The notes: a model not told the origin generated them from the letters alone. A DNA stretch of 44,480 nucleotides from CANKHA01 sp035699705 (GCA_035699705.1 DASSPI010000160.1:1-44480), one strand, 5' to 3'; shown: positions 7,545 to 15,388, numbered from the stretch's first letter. Translations and numbers: made by a program.

Positions 7545-8378
7545 ATGCCAGACACAAACCCGCCTTCGGAACCGCACGTACTCGACCAGCCCTGGCGGAT
7601 GTGGTCCAGTGTCGCCGTCGTCGGCATCTTGCTTAGCGGCATCCTGCTTGGCGTGCTGGTGATTCCGATTGTGCAAGGCCGCAGCGTCGGGATTGATGCT
7701 TACACCGCGATCTGCCGCGCGCTCGGCATCCTTCCCGGATCACCGGCACAACTTCAGCCGCCAACCCCGTTGCCGGGCGTGCCGGTTTCGCAGGTCACCT
7801 GGACCTCCGATCTCCTGCAGATCCTTGCGCGCGCCGACGTTCGGCGGGGGCATGCCAAGGTGCAGGAGGTTTGCGTCGCCTGCCACGGCGAGAAGGGCGA
7901 CTCCGTTGGCGTCGCGTTTCCGCACCTCGCGGGGCAATCCGGTGCCGCGATTTATAAGCAGCTCTCTGATTACCGGACTGGCAGCCGCGCACATCCGTTG
8001 ATGACAGACATTGCCAAGGCGCTGGACGAGGCGGCAATCGCCGACGTCGCGGCCTATTATGCCGGACAACCGCAGCGAGACCCCAATCCTGTAACGCTGG
8101 CTCCAGCCCCGCCCGCCATCGTGCAGCTTGTCGAACTGGGTGATCCCAAGCGTAACATAGCGCCTTGCTCATCCTGCCATCGAGCCGGCGCGGGAGGACC
8201 GATCGAAACTCCCGTGCTCGCCGAGCAAAGGGCGGAATACCTCGTGCAGCAACTCAAGCTCTATGCATCGGGTGAGCGGCGCAACGATGTTTATGCCCGA
8301 ATGCGCACCATTGCCGCGCAGCTGACGGATGACGAAATCCGCGGACTGGCGGATTACTACCGAGCCGGTTTTAGGTAG
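7545..8378 (+). CDS. Membrane-anchored diheme cytochrome c
   Basis: 277-residue protein with an N-terminal membrane helix (about 20-43, no clear cleavage site) and two cytochrome c domains facing the periplasm. The heme sites are C110-x-x-C113-H114 and C208-x-x-C211-H212. Each is followed by a class I-type C-terminal helix (ADVAAYYAGQ and IRGLADYYRAG), as in cytochrome c4-like diheme proteins. It begins 9 bases after the oxidase subunit I stop codon and ends the cluster, so it is the likely electron donor to the CuA centre. It could also feed the nitrite reductase upstream. The next gene is on the other strand. Confidence 0.88.
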   Translation: MPDTNPPSEPHVLDQPWRMWSSVAVVGILLSGILLGVLVIPIVQGRSVGIDAYTAICRALGILPGSPAQLQPPTPLPGVPVSQVTWTSDLLQILARADVRRGHAKVQEVCVACHGEKGDSVGVAFPHLAGQSGAAIYKQLSDYRTGSRAHPLMTDIAKALDEAAIADVAAYYAGQPQRDPNPVTLAPAPPAIVQLVELGDPKRNIAPCSSCHRAGAGGPIETPVLAEQRAEYLVQQLKLYASGERRNDVYARMRTIAAQLTDDEIRGLADYYRAGFR

Positions 8379-8424
8379 TTACGACAACCGGGTCGATAGG
8401 CATCTGTTGGCAATCACTCAGGTC

Positions 8425-9015
8425 TCACCGGGCCTGCCAGCGCGATAACATTTCGCTCGGATAAGCGAGTTGCACGATGTTCAGCAACAAGTTGTCGCGG
8501 ATGGCGTAACCGACTCCGAGTTCCATGGCGACCAGAAGCGCAATAGTCGCCGAACGGGGCAAAACGCGGGCGAGAATAAAGCCGAGAGCCGCGGCAAATG
8601 CATCCGCTACCGAGTTAATGATGCTGTCGCCAAAATACCCCTGAGCCATCGCGCCTTGCCGATAGCGCTCGATAATGAGGGGCGTGTTTTCAAAGATTTC
8701 CCATCCCGCCTCGAGGAGGAGCGCCATGGCAAATCGATGGATCAGGGAGATGCGGGGCGCGGCAAGCCAGAGCAAAAAATAGAAACCGAAGCCGTGGATG
8801 ATGTGGGAGAAAGTGTACCAGTCGCTTAAGTGCTGGGAATTCCCTGCGTCTGATACCGTTCCGTGCCACAGCCGTACGACGCCGCACGTACAGATAAACG
8901 GCTGGCCCATCGCGGCAAGGATCGCGGATTGGACGGCGGCCACGGCCACCCAGATCCAGATATACGTGGGCCAGGCAGTTCTATCGTGCTGCGTTATTGA
9001 CAGAGTATCCGCCAT
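8425..9015 (-). CDS. DUF2585 (UPF0314) family membrane protein
   Basis: 196-residue inner-membrane protein with about five hydrophobic segments. The family signature is clear: HLSDWYTFSHIIHGFGFYF, then LLLEAGWEIFENTPLIIERYR and GYFGDSIINSVADAFAAALG. The conserved His, Glu, Asn and Asp residues lie at membrane edges, which suggests an active or binding site, but no function is established. It is typical of Hyphomicrobiales. It converges with the diheme cytochrome gene and diverges from the next membrane-protein gene. Confidence 0.85.
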   Translation of the reverse strand: MADTLSITQHDRTAWPTYIWIWVAVAAVQSAILAAMGQPFICTCGVVRLWHGTVSDAGNSQHLSDWYTFSHIIHGFGFYFLLWLAAPRISLIHRFAMALLLEAGWEIFENTPLIIERYRQGAMAQGYFGDSIINSVADAFAAALGFILARVLPRSATIALLVAMELGVGYAIRDNLLLNIVQLAYPSEMLSRWQAR

Positions 9016-9100
9016 CCAGGAACCTGCTTGTCCTCAACTCAGCTTGGAAGTTGCAGGAGCCGTCACGACCCAGCACTGGTAGATCATAGTTATATCCATC

Positions 9101-9838
9101 ATGCACCGGTTAGTCCGTTTGCTGGTCCCGATATCGTTGCGGAATCTTGGCCGGCACGCGCAAATGGTCTCGCTTGGAGCCACGGTTTTGGCCATAGCGG
9201 CTGCCTGGATTTCGTCAGATCTTGGCTATTATCTGTTGCTGCCTGCTGTCGGGATCCGGCCTGGCTATAATATCGCGCCACTTACCATAGGCCTTTATTA
9301 CGCCGCCTGGATCGCCATTGCGATCGTCGCCTTTTGGCCGCTGTATCGTAGCTGGAAACCGTTTCCGGACCGGATGCGTGCTTACGTTTTTCTCCTCGCG
9401 TCGGTCGCCGCGGTCGCGGCTTTCGCCATTTTCGCCCTTCCGAGATTGCCTTCGATCGTCTGGACCGAATCATGGGATGCGCCCGAGCTCATGCTGGCCA
9501 ATGAATGGTACTTCCTGCCCAAGTCGGTCGAAATTCTTTTCCAGCAGCTTCTTATTGCCGCCCTGGTGCTCGCCCTCGCCGCAAACAACTATCCGATCCC
9601 AAAAATCGCTATTGTTTGCGCAATCCTATTTGGAACCACCCATCTGCTGCTGGGCTTCGGCGGCTTGCCATTTGGTTATGTCGCGCGCTTCGCAGCGGCG
9701 GCCGCTGCCTTCGGGCTGCTCTTCCCGCATTTGATCCTGCGGGTTCCGAACGGGTTTGCCTATTCCTACGCTTTGCACTGGCTGTATTACATCGTAACGA
9801 TCGTCATGGCGCATACCGTGTCCCCGTATGCGACATGA
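9101..9838 (+). CDS. Multi-pass membrane protein, CPBP-protease-like
   Basis: 245 residues with about seven to eight hydrophobic segments and little extra-membrane sequence. The second half resembles the CPBP (CAAX protease / bacteriocin-processing) fold: ILFQQLLIAALVL, where those proteases have an EExxxR helix, then FGTTHLLLG, matching their FxxxH motif. A late histidine (HWLYYIV) lies where HxxxN/D is expected. Only one glutamate of the first motif remains and the final Asn/Asp is not seen, so it may be an inactive relative or only a look-alike. It is read divergently from the DUF2585 gene across an 85-base gap. Confidence 0.55.
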   Translation: MHRLVRLLVPISLRNLGRHAQMVSLGATVLAIAAAWISSDLGYYLLLPAVGIRPGYNIAPLTIGLYYAAWIAIAIVAFWPLYRSWKPFPDRMRAYVFLLASVAAVAAFAIFALPRLPSIVWTESWDAPELMLANEWYFLPKSVEILFQQLLIAALVLALAANNYPIPKIAIVCAILFGTTHLLLGFGGLPFGYVARFAAAAAAFGLLFPHLILRVPNGFAYSYALHWLYYIVTIVMAHTVSPYAT

Positions 9839-9948
9839 CGACTGTAGTGTTCCCGCATGCCCAGCCGGCCTCGGCCGCTGCTCCCGCCGGTCGCGATATC
9901 TCCGGAACATTACTTAAGAGAAGAACCTGAGGCAGGCGCCCTGAGATT

Positions 9949-9962
9949 TTGATCAGGCTCAA
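9949..9962 (+). promoter_or_regulatory. FNR/FixK-like box upstream of the exported protein gene
   Basis: TTGAT-CAGG-CTCAA matches 9 of 10 defined bases of the TTGAT-N4-ATCAA consensus. It lies about 60 bases before the ATG at 10016 in a gap with no coding, a normal distance for an activating site at -41.5. A second, perfect box lies 557 bases further on. Confidence 0.55.
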
Positions 9963-10015
9963 ACCGTCACTACCTTGGCGGCGCAAATTGATGACATCTC
10001 GCAACGGAGAATGTC

Positions 10016-10411
10016 ATGAATTCACTGGCTCGCATCTCTCTGGCTGCGGTGGTTGCGATTTTGGCGTCGTCGGCGGCTCAGGCAAGAAATTCCGGCTTCA
10101 ACGTCGAGATGGGCGAGACTGTGATTTGCGATACGCGGGAGCAAGCGGAGCGACTTGTCCTTTTGTCCCAAGGCAGGGATCCAAACTCGGCAGTCGACGC
10201 GGTCAACGAAGCGGCGAAGGATCCCGCGGCTTGCGTGGTTGCCGTTACCGCGCATTTCCAGGGGGATGAAGTCGCTGAGATTAGCAGCAACACGTTCTAT
10301 TATCGCTTAGTCCGCATTCTCGTGGTCGCAGTTGCTACGGATCAGGGCATTCAAACTATCGTTCCCTCGCTGTTTTATTCCATCCGCAAGCTCGTGGATC
10401 GCGACGCCTAA
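10016..10411 (+). CDS. Small exported protein of unknown function
   Basis: 131 residues with a clear Sec signal peptide (residues 1 to about 23, ending AAQA). The mature part holds two cysteines (ICDTREQ and AACVVAV) that could form a disulfide, and a C-terminal hydrophobic stretch (YYRLVRILVVAVATDQGIQT) perhaps too mixed for a membrane helix. I do not recognise the family. ACGGAG stands before the ATG, and a near-consensus FNR/FixK-type box stands about 60 bases upstream. Expression at low oxygen or under nitric oxide is therefore likely, in keeping with the surrounding genes. Confidence 0.7.
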   Translation: MNSLARISLAAVVAILASSAAQARNSGFNVEMGETVICDTREQAERLVLLSQGRDPNSAVDAVNEAAKDPAACVVAVTAHFQGDEVAEISSNTFYYRLVRILVVAVATDQGIQTIVPSLFYSIRKLVDRDA

Positions 10412-10505
10412 TCTACCTCGGCGGATCGGTATCCGGACGGAATGGAAAAGCACTGATTTTGATCGCGGCCAGCGGTTTGCCCGGATCGCGCGCAGCTTTG
10501 AATCT

Positions 10506-10519
10506 TTGATGTACATCAA
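10506..10519 (+). promoter_or_regulatory. Perfect FNR/FixK/NnrR-type box before the Mla-like operon
   Basis: TTGAT-GTAC-ATCAA is a perfect 14-base palindrome and matches all ten defined bases of the Crp/Fnr-family consensus. It lies in the 222-base gap between the exported-protein gene and the Mla-like permease gene. If it sits at -41.5, transcription would start near 10554, with gaatatgtct around the -10 position. This fits activation of the lipid-transport operon by an oxygen- or NO-responsive regulator. Confidence 0.75.
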
Positions 10520-10553
10520 CCCGCAACTACGTTTGTTCAAGAATATGTCTTGC

Positions 10554-10643
10554 ATGGACAAATGTTTCGCCCACCCCAGACACGTCGCTGATGAAGACTA
10601 CGTCGCCGCGCTCAGCGACGCCGCGATCACCCGATGGGAATGA
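10554..10643 (+). CDS. Possible 29-residue leader peptide
   Basis: A short frame beginning MDKCFAHPRHV runs from an ATG at 10554 to a TGA at 10641-10643, overlapping the first codons of the Mla-like permease gene. An in-frame ATG at 10545 is also possible. The ATG coincides with the transcription start predicted from the FNR-type box, so it would be nearly leaderless. It could couple translation to the permease gene or be chance. No ribosome site is seen and no family is recognised. Confidence 0.2.
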   Translation: MDKCFAHPRHVADEDYVAALSDAAITRWE

Positions 10644-11779
10644 TGATGCCTTCCGATTCCACTCTGACGTGCACCACCAAGGGTGAATGGCTGGAACTCG
10701 CGCCGGCCGGCTCTTGGACGACCGGGCGTTCCGCGGCTCTTGAAGACAGCGTGGCAGCCGCGATGCCGCAGGTTTCCACTGCCCGCAAAATTTCAGTCAA
10801 TATGGCAGGAGTCCGAGAGCTGGATACTCTGGGCGCCTGGCTGCTGGAGCGGCTGGTAAGGCGCGGTCCGCGGAAACCTGAGGTGCAAATTATCGGCCTG
10901 CCCGATCGCTATCGGGGGCTGCTTGACCAAGTCAAGCGAGTGAACCTCCAAAGTGCGGAACCGCCTGCCAACAAGAACAAATTGCTGGCGATATTCGAAT
11001 CGATCGGCCAATCGAGCTTCGCGCTAAGCACCGAAGTCATAACTTTCTTGGAGATGCTTGCAGCGGTGAGCTTCGCAATCGCGCGTCTCCTGTCCCGGCC
11101 CTGGCATTTTCGCCTGATCTCCGCTGTGAATCATGTTTACCGGGTGGGCTGGCAGTCTATACCGATAATGTTGCTAATTACATTTCTGATCGGATGCATC
11201 ATTGCACAACAGGGCATCTTTCATTTTCGCAAGTTTGGCGCGGATGCGTATGTTGTCGATATGGTGGGAATCCTGGTGCTGCGTGAGTTGGGCGTCCTGA
11301 TCGTCGCGATCATGATGGCCGGCCGTTCCGGCAGCGCCTATACCGCAGAACTCGGCTCCATGAAGATGCGTGAGGAGATAGATGCTTTACGCATGATGGG
11401 TTTCGATCCGGTTGAGGTCTTGATCCTGCCTCGTATCGTCGCGCTGATAGTTGCTCTCCCGATACTCGCATTCTTGGGCTCAATGGCAGCGCTCTTCGGT
11501 GGCGGCCTGGTCGCTTGGCTTTATGGGGATATGAATCCGGAAATATTCATTGCGCGCCTGCGAGAAGCGGTTTCCGTCACGCATTTCGAAGTTGGCATGA
11601 TCAAGGCGCCTTTCATGGCGCTCGTGATCGGAGTCGTGGCTTGCGGAGAAGGCCTACGCGTGAAAGGCAGTGCGGCGTCGCTCGGCTTGCAAACCACAAA
11701 CTCCGTCGTGAAGTCTATTTTTCTTGTCATCGTGCTCGACGGCGTCTTCGCAATCTTCTTCGCGTCGATCGGCATGTGA
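10634..11779 (+). CDS. mlaE: MlaE-type ABC lipid transporter permease with N-terminal STAS domain
   Basis: 381-residue inner-membrane permease of the MlaE family, which with MlaF and MlaD moves phospholipids between inner and outer membrane. The first ~115 residues form an STAS-like domain (ISVNMAGVRELDTLGAWLLERL), equivalent to the separate MlaB protein of E. coli. The rest is the permease with family motifs: QGIFHFRKFGADAYVVDMVGI, the coupling region GRSGSAYTAELGSMKMREEIDAL, and IKAPFMALVIGVVACGEGL. Several ATG codons at 10634-10646 could start it. It heads a three-gene operon, with the ATPase 4 bases on, behind a perfect FNR/FixK-type box. Confidence 0.88.
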   Translation: MGMMMPSDSTLTCTTKGEWLELAPAGSWTTGRSAALEDSVAAAMPQVSTARKISVNMAGVRELDTLGAWLLERLVRRGPRKPEVQIIGLPDRYRGLLDQVKRVNLQSAEPPANKNKLLAIFESIGQSSFALSTEVITFLEMLAAVSFAIARLLSRPWHFRLISAVNHVYRVGWQSIPIMLLITFLIGCIIAQQGIFHFRKFGADAYVVDMVGILVLRELGVLIVAIMMAGRSGSAYTAELGSMKMREEIDALRMMGFDPVEVLILPRIVALIVALPILAFLGSMAALFGGGLVAWLYGDMNPEIFIARLREAVSVTHFEVGMIKAPFMALVIGVVACGEGLRVKGSAASLGLQTTNSVVKSIFLVIVLDGVFAIFFASIGM

Positions 11780-11783
11780 TGCG

Positions 11784-12563
11784 ATGATTAGCACGCACCC
11801 TGACGTAGTCATCCGCGTCCGTGACCTTGTTGTCGGATTTGGCGATCAAGTGGTGCTTGATCAATTGTCGCTCGATGTGCTGCGCGGCGAAGTGCTCGGT
11901 CTGGTCGGAGCGTCAGGCGGAGGGAAAACGGTTCTACTGCGGGCAATCATAGGTTTGATACCGAAACGGCAAGGCCAGATCGAAGTCATGGGGGTCGATC
12001 GGGATACCGCGAGTCATGAACAGATCCGAGCTCTTGAACGGCGCTGGGGCATTCTATTCCAGCAAGGCGCGCTGTTTTCCTCGCTCACCGTCCGCGAAAA
12101 CATTCAATTCCCAATGCGTGAGAACCTTGATCTATCGCAGTCAACGATGGACGAGCTCGCCAACGCCAAGCTCGAAATGGTCGGCTTGCGGTCAAGCGAC
12201 GGAATGAAATTTCCCGCCGAGCTTTCCGGGGGCATGACTAAGCGCGCTGCGCTCGCCCGGGCCCTCGCCTTGGATCCTGAAATCCTGTTCCTGGACGAGC
12301 CGACGTCGGGGCTGGACCCCATCTCGGCAGGCGAGTTCGATACTCTCATCAAAACCCTGCAGCAGACACTTGGCTTCACGGTGTTCATGGTCACACATGA
12401 CCTCTATAGCCTGCACGTCGAATGCGACAGAATCGCCGTCCTGGCGGATGGAAAGATCGTGGCAATCGGTCCGCTGGACGAGGTGACCGAGTCGGATCAT
12501 CCCTGGGTCAACTCCTATTTCCAGGGAAAACGCGCACGTCTTTTGACACGCGCCACGAATTGA
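11784..12563 (+). CDS. mlaF: MlaF-type ABC transporter ATPase
   Basis: 259-residue cytoplasmic ATPase that powers the MlaE permease. Motifs: Walker A GASGGGKT (42-49), Q-loop LFQQGALFSSLTV, ABC signature LSGGMTKRAALARAL, Walker B ILFLDEPTSGLDP, and the switch histidine in VTHDLYS. The LSGGM-x-KR-x-ALARA form of the signature is typical of MlaF. Start 11784 is chosen because it follows the permease stop by 4 bases and gives the normal N-terminus; the same frame opens earlier inside the permease gene. The MCE-domain gene follows 8 bases after its stop. Confidence 0.92.
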   Translation: MISTHPDVVIRVRDLVVGFGDQVVLDQLSLDVLRGEVLGLVGASGGGKTVLLRAIIGLIPKRQGQIEVMGVDRDTASHEQIRALERRWGILFQQGALFSSLTVRENIQFPMRENLDLSQSTMDELANAKLEMVGLRSSDGMKFPAELSGGMTKRAALARALALDPEILFLDEPTSGLDPISAGEFDTLIKTLQQTLGFTVFMVTHDLYSLHVECDRIAVLADGKIVAIGPLDEVTESDHPWVNSYFQGKRARLLTRATN

Positions 12564-12571
12564 GGTGCATT

Positions 12572-13690
12572 ATGGAAACGCGCGCACCCTATGCTCTGGT
12601 CGGACTTCTGGTGGTCGCCGCCATTGCCGCGGTCTTCGGATTCGTCTACTGGCTCAACAACACCGGGGCCCTTAACAAACGAACGAATTACGAGATCCAT
12701 TTCGAAAATAGCGTATCCGGCTTGTTGAAAGGCGCTGCCGTTTTGTTCAACGGGATCCGCGTCGGAGAGGTCATGGATCTTCGACTTAGCCCCGATAACC
12801 CGCGCAAGGTCACCGTTATGGTCGCTGTTGCCGCAGGCACGCCGATACGTGCCGACACGTATGTTGGCCTCGAATTCCAAGGCTTGACCGGAGTTCCCGT
12901 GATCACGCTGGAGGGGCGCAGTAACATGCCGCCGCCGGCTCCGTCGGAGGCACCGCCAGTTCTTAGAGCCGATCCTGCGGCGGGGGTGAGCATGACGCAG
13001 GCGGCGCGCGATGCGCTGTCCCGCCTGCAAACCTTGCTGACCGAAAATTCGGAACCGCTGCACACCACGCTCACAAACCTGAGCACTTTTTCCGGCGCCC
13101 TTGCCCGTAACTCCGATCGTCTTGAGGGAATCATAACTGCCGTGGAACGACTTACCGGCAGCGGTCCCGCCCCCGCACCGCCGGTTGTCTACGACTTGAC
13201 CGCTCCGCGCGATTACCCCGACATTGGAAGAACGCCATCGGGACAAATCAGCGTTCCGGAGCCGACGGCAGTGCTGCTGTTGGATACGCAAAAGATCTTG
13301 GTGTGGCCCAGCGGCGCCGAAGGAACTACTTTTTCAAATGCCAGATGGAGCGATAATATTCCGAAGCTTTTGCAAGCGCGGATTATCCAAAGCTTTGAAA
13401 ATGCCAACCTCCTGCGATCCGTAGTGCGCCCGATGGACGGTTTGGCCGCTAGCCATCAGCTGCTCATCGACCTCCGGAGCTTCCAACTTTCTCTGTCTCC
13501 CGCTCCACGGGCCGAAGTGGAATTTTCAGCGAAGATTCTGGGCGGGGACGGGAAGATTGTTGATGGCCGGGTCTTCCGCGCAACCGTTCCCGCATTGACA
13601 ACGGACGCATTAGGAGCCGCTGCCGCGCTGGACGAAGCGTTTCGAAAAACCGCCGTTGAACTCGTCGTGTGGACCGCTGCAATTATTTGA
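12572..13690 (+). CDS. MCE (MlaD) protein fused to a PqiC-like lipoprotein domain
   Basis: 372-residue periplasmic protein anchored by an N-terminal helix (about 8-28). An MCE domain follows (YEIHFENSVSGLLKGAAVLFNGIRVGEV, about 35-115), which forms the lipid-carrying ring in MlaD proteins. After a helical stretch with SRLQTLLTENSEPLHTTLTNL, the C-terminal ~190 residues (from VYDLTAPRDYP) match the ABC-type transport auxiliary domain of PqiC-like lipoproteins. That domain is normally a separate outer-membrane lipoprotein; here it has no lipobox and is joined to the MCE part. One protein may thus span the periplasm. It is the last gene of the operon. The family is secure; the domain joining is read from sequence pattern. 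Confidence 0.82.
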   Translation: METRAPYALVGLLVVAAIAAVFGFVYWLNNTGALNKRTNYEIHFENSVSGLLKGAAVLFNGIRVGEVMDLRLSPDNPRKVTVMVAVAAGTPIRADTYVGLEFQGLTGVPVITLEGRSNMPPPAPSEAPPVLRADPAAGVSMTQAARDALSRLQTLLTENSEPLHTTLTNLSTFSGALARNSDRLEGIITAVERLTGSGPAPAPPVVYDLTAPRDYPDIGRTPSGQISVPEPTAVLLLDTQKILVWPSGAEGTTFSNARWSDNIPKLLQARIIQSFENANLLRSVVRPMDGLAASHQLLIDLRSFQLSLSPAPRAEVEFSAKILGGDGKIVDGRVFRATVPALTTDALGAAAALDEAFRKTAVELVVWTAAII

Positions 13691-13793
13691 TTTACGCATC
13701 CCGACTTGTGAGACCGTTCAGCTCTTCACGACCTCAACCAGGATTCGGGGGCCTGGTAGAGCGTCCAATGCGTCGTGCTATCCACCAAACGGA

Positions 13794-13808
13794 AGGGCTG
13801 TCGGCCCT
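13794..13808 (+). other. Small hairpin between the convergent Mla and pfk genes
   Basis: AGGGC-TGTCG-GCCCT forms a 5-bp stem about 105 bases after the MCE gene stop and about 50 bases beyond the pfk stop on the other strand. There is no T-run on either side. It may help end transcription of one of the convergent units, but it is weak. Confidence 0.2.
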
Positions 13809-13855
13809 GCTGTGTCGGCTGAAGCGCCGCCGTAAGTAACGCTCGGCTTCGGTTG

Positions 13856-14932
13856 TCAGTCGCCAAACGAGATTCCTGTTTCCCTTGCTGTGCGAACTAC
13901 GTCGCCGTTCAGATCGACACGTTTGGGTTCGTGCAGAGCCTCCTGAATGGGTATCGTGTTGATGTACGGAGGCTGCAGCGCAACCATGTATCCCCAGCGG
14001 CCATCGGCTACGGCACGCACGGCCGCACCGCCGAATCTTGTCGCGAGGAGGCGGTCATACCCTGTCGGCATTCCACCGCGCTGAAGATGACCAAGAACGA
14101 GCGAGCGACATTCCTTTTGGGTATGCGCTTGAATCTCCTGTGCGAGGCCGGCCGCGACACCGCCGACTCTTTCGGCTTGGCCCGGCAGCGAAGGACCCAA
14201 AACGGAGTACGAGCCGCCGACTGGGTACGCACCTTCTGCTAGCACCACAATCGAGAATCGCCGGCCCGCCTGATCTCGCTTTCGGATCTTCTCACAGATT
14301 TTGCTCAAACGGTAAGGGATCTCCGGGATCAGTATGACATCTGCGGTTGCAGCAACACCGCTGTGCAGGGCGATGAAACCAGCGTGTCGTCCCATGACCT
14401 CCATGACGATCACCCGATCGTGGCTCTCCGCAGTTGTGTGAAGTTTGTCGATTGCCTCGATAGCGGTGCTCACGGCCGTATCGAATCCAAATGTCGTCAG
14501 CGTGCCGGCAATATCGTTGTCGATCGTTTTCGGTACGCCGACGACCTTTAGTCCCTTCTCATGAAGACGCTGCGCAATGCCGAGTGATCCGTCACCTCCA
14601 ATAGCAATTATGGCGTCGATCCCGAGAGCGCGGCTTCGGTCCATCAACTCATCAGAGCGGTCGCACTCTGTTATGATCCCATTCGTATCGCAAGGATATG
14701 CGAAGGGGTTTGATCGATTGGTTGTGCGAAGGATCGTACCGCCGAGGTGAGCGATGCCGCGAACGGCGTCTCGGGTGAGCGGCACGACCTCATCATCGCC
14801 GAGCAATCCGGCGTAGCCGCGCTTGATGCCCAATACGTCCCAACCGCGAGCGTCTGCTGAAAGGACAGCCGCCCGTATCACGGCATTCAATCCCGGAGCA
14901 TCCCCGCCTCCCGTCGAAATGGCAATCCGCAT
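13856..14932 (-). CDS. pfkA: 6-phosphofructokinase (group III type)
   Basis: 358-residue enzyme phosphorylating fructose 6-phosphate at carbon 1. Motifs: phosphate-binding GGGDAPGLN near the start, GGDGS (112-116), and PKTIDND (134-140) with catalytic Asp138. Gly115 is the residue found in ATP-dependent enzymes, where PPi-dependent ones have Asp; Lys135 is the residue usual in PPi-dependent ones, where E. coli has Gly. This Gly/Lys mix marks group III PFKs, many of which use ATP. The gene stands alone, convergent with the Mla operon, at the end of the low-oxygen block, so a role in fermentative or microaerobic glycolysis is possible. No FNR box was found upstream. Confidence 0.9.
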   Translation of the reverse strand: MRIAISTGGGDAPGLNAVIRAAVLSADARGWDVLGIKRGYAGLLGDDEVVPLTRDAVRGIAHLGGTILRTTNRSNPFAYPCDTNGIITECDRSDELMDRSRALGIDAIIAIGGDGSLGIAQRLHEKGLKVVGVPKTIDNDIAGTLTTFGFDTAVSTAIEAIDKLHTTAESHDRVIVMEVMGRHAGFIALHSGVAATADVILIPEIPYRLSKICEKIRKRDQAGRRFSIVVLAEGAYPVGGSYSVLGPSLPGQAERVGGVAAGLAQEIQAHTQKECRSLVLGHLQRGGMPTGYDRLLATRFGGAAVRAVADGRWGYMVALQPPYINTIPIQEALHEPKRVDLNGDVVRTARETGISFGD

Positions 14933-14975
14933 CGCTAAAGTCTTTCCTTCCGTAGTGTTCCACGGTCACAAAGGC

Positions 14976-14993
14976 GGAGCGCCTGAGGCGTCC
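14976..14993 (-). other. Short hairpin upstream of pfk
   Basis: GGAGCGCC-TGA-GGCGTCC folds into a seven-pair stem with one bulged G and a 3-base loop, 44-61 bases before the pfk start codon. It could lie in the untranslated leader of the pfk message. The rest of 14933-15108 shows no gene or clear promoter. Confidence 0.2.
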
Positions 14994-15108
14994 GACAGTG
15001 TCCCTTTGTATTGTAGGCGTTATGCGGTGTTACCACCACGATACGGCGGCTGCCTTCTAGGCGTGGCGGCCACGGCATCACAAAGGCTCCCGCAACCGTA
15101 CGCCAAGG

Positions 15109-15388
15109 CTTAGGCATGCCCCTGCGGATACTCTGCGCGAGTTGGGTTACGATGACCGCACTTGCAGATGCACTTGGACAAGAAACACCGAAGATGGCGC
15201 CACACTACGCAAGGAACGCAGACCTCACCAAAAAGATGGATCGGGCGTCCGACGTTCGGGATGCCGAGATGAACAAGCGGCAAAATTGCTCGCATCCCGG
15301 CCGGCGGGGGAACGGCGCTGTTGGTATTATCTCTGGTCGTAGAGTCGATGAGGCTGAGTTCACGCGATCCGAACATCGTCAGAAATAG
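15109..15388 (+). pseudogene. Tyrosine recombinase (integrase) remnant, frameshifted
   Basis: Two reading frames together give the C-terminal end of a phage-type integrase. In one frame 15109-15162 reads LRHAPADTLRELGYDDRT, containing the box II arginine region. After a shift equal to the loss of two bases, 15164-15280 reads on with ADALGQETPKMAPHYARNAD, with the catalytic tyrosine at 15206-15208, and then LTKKMD. The original text across the break was probably GYDDRTIADALGQ. Everything before box II is missing, so the gene is dead. It lies between pfk and the ebo cluster and probably marks a past insertion or island edge. Similarity fades after about 15280, although the frame stays open to 15388. 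Confidence 0.7.

Noticed and set aside
15110..15376. Minus-strand 88-codon frame between pfk and eboB
   Set aside because: It lies opposite the recognisable integrase remnant and has no family pattern or ribosome site.
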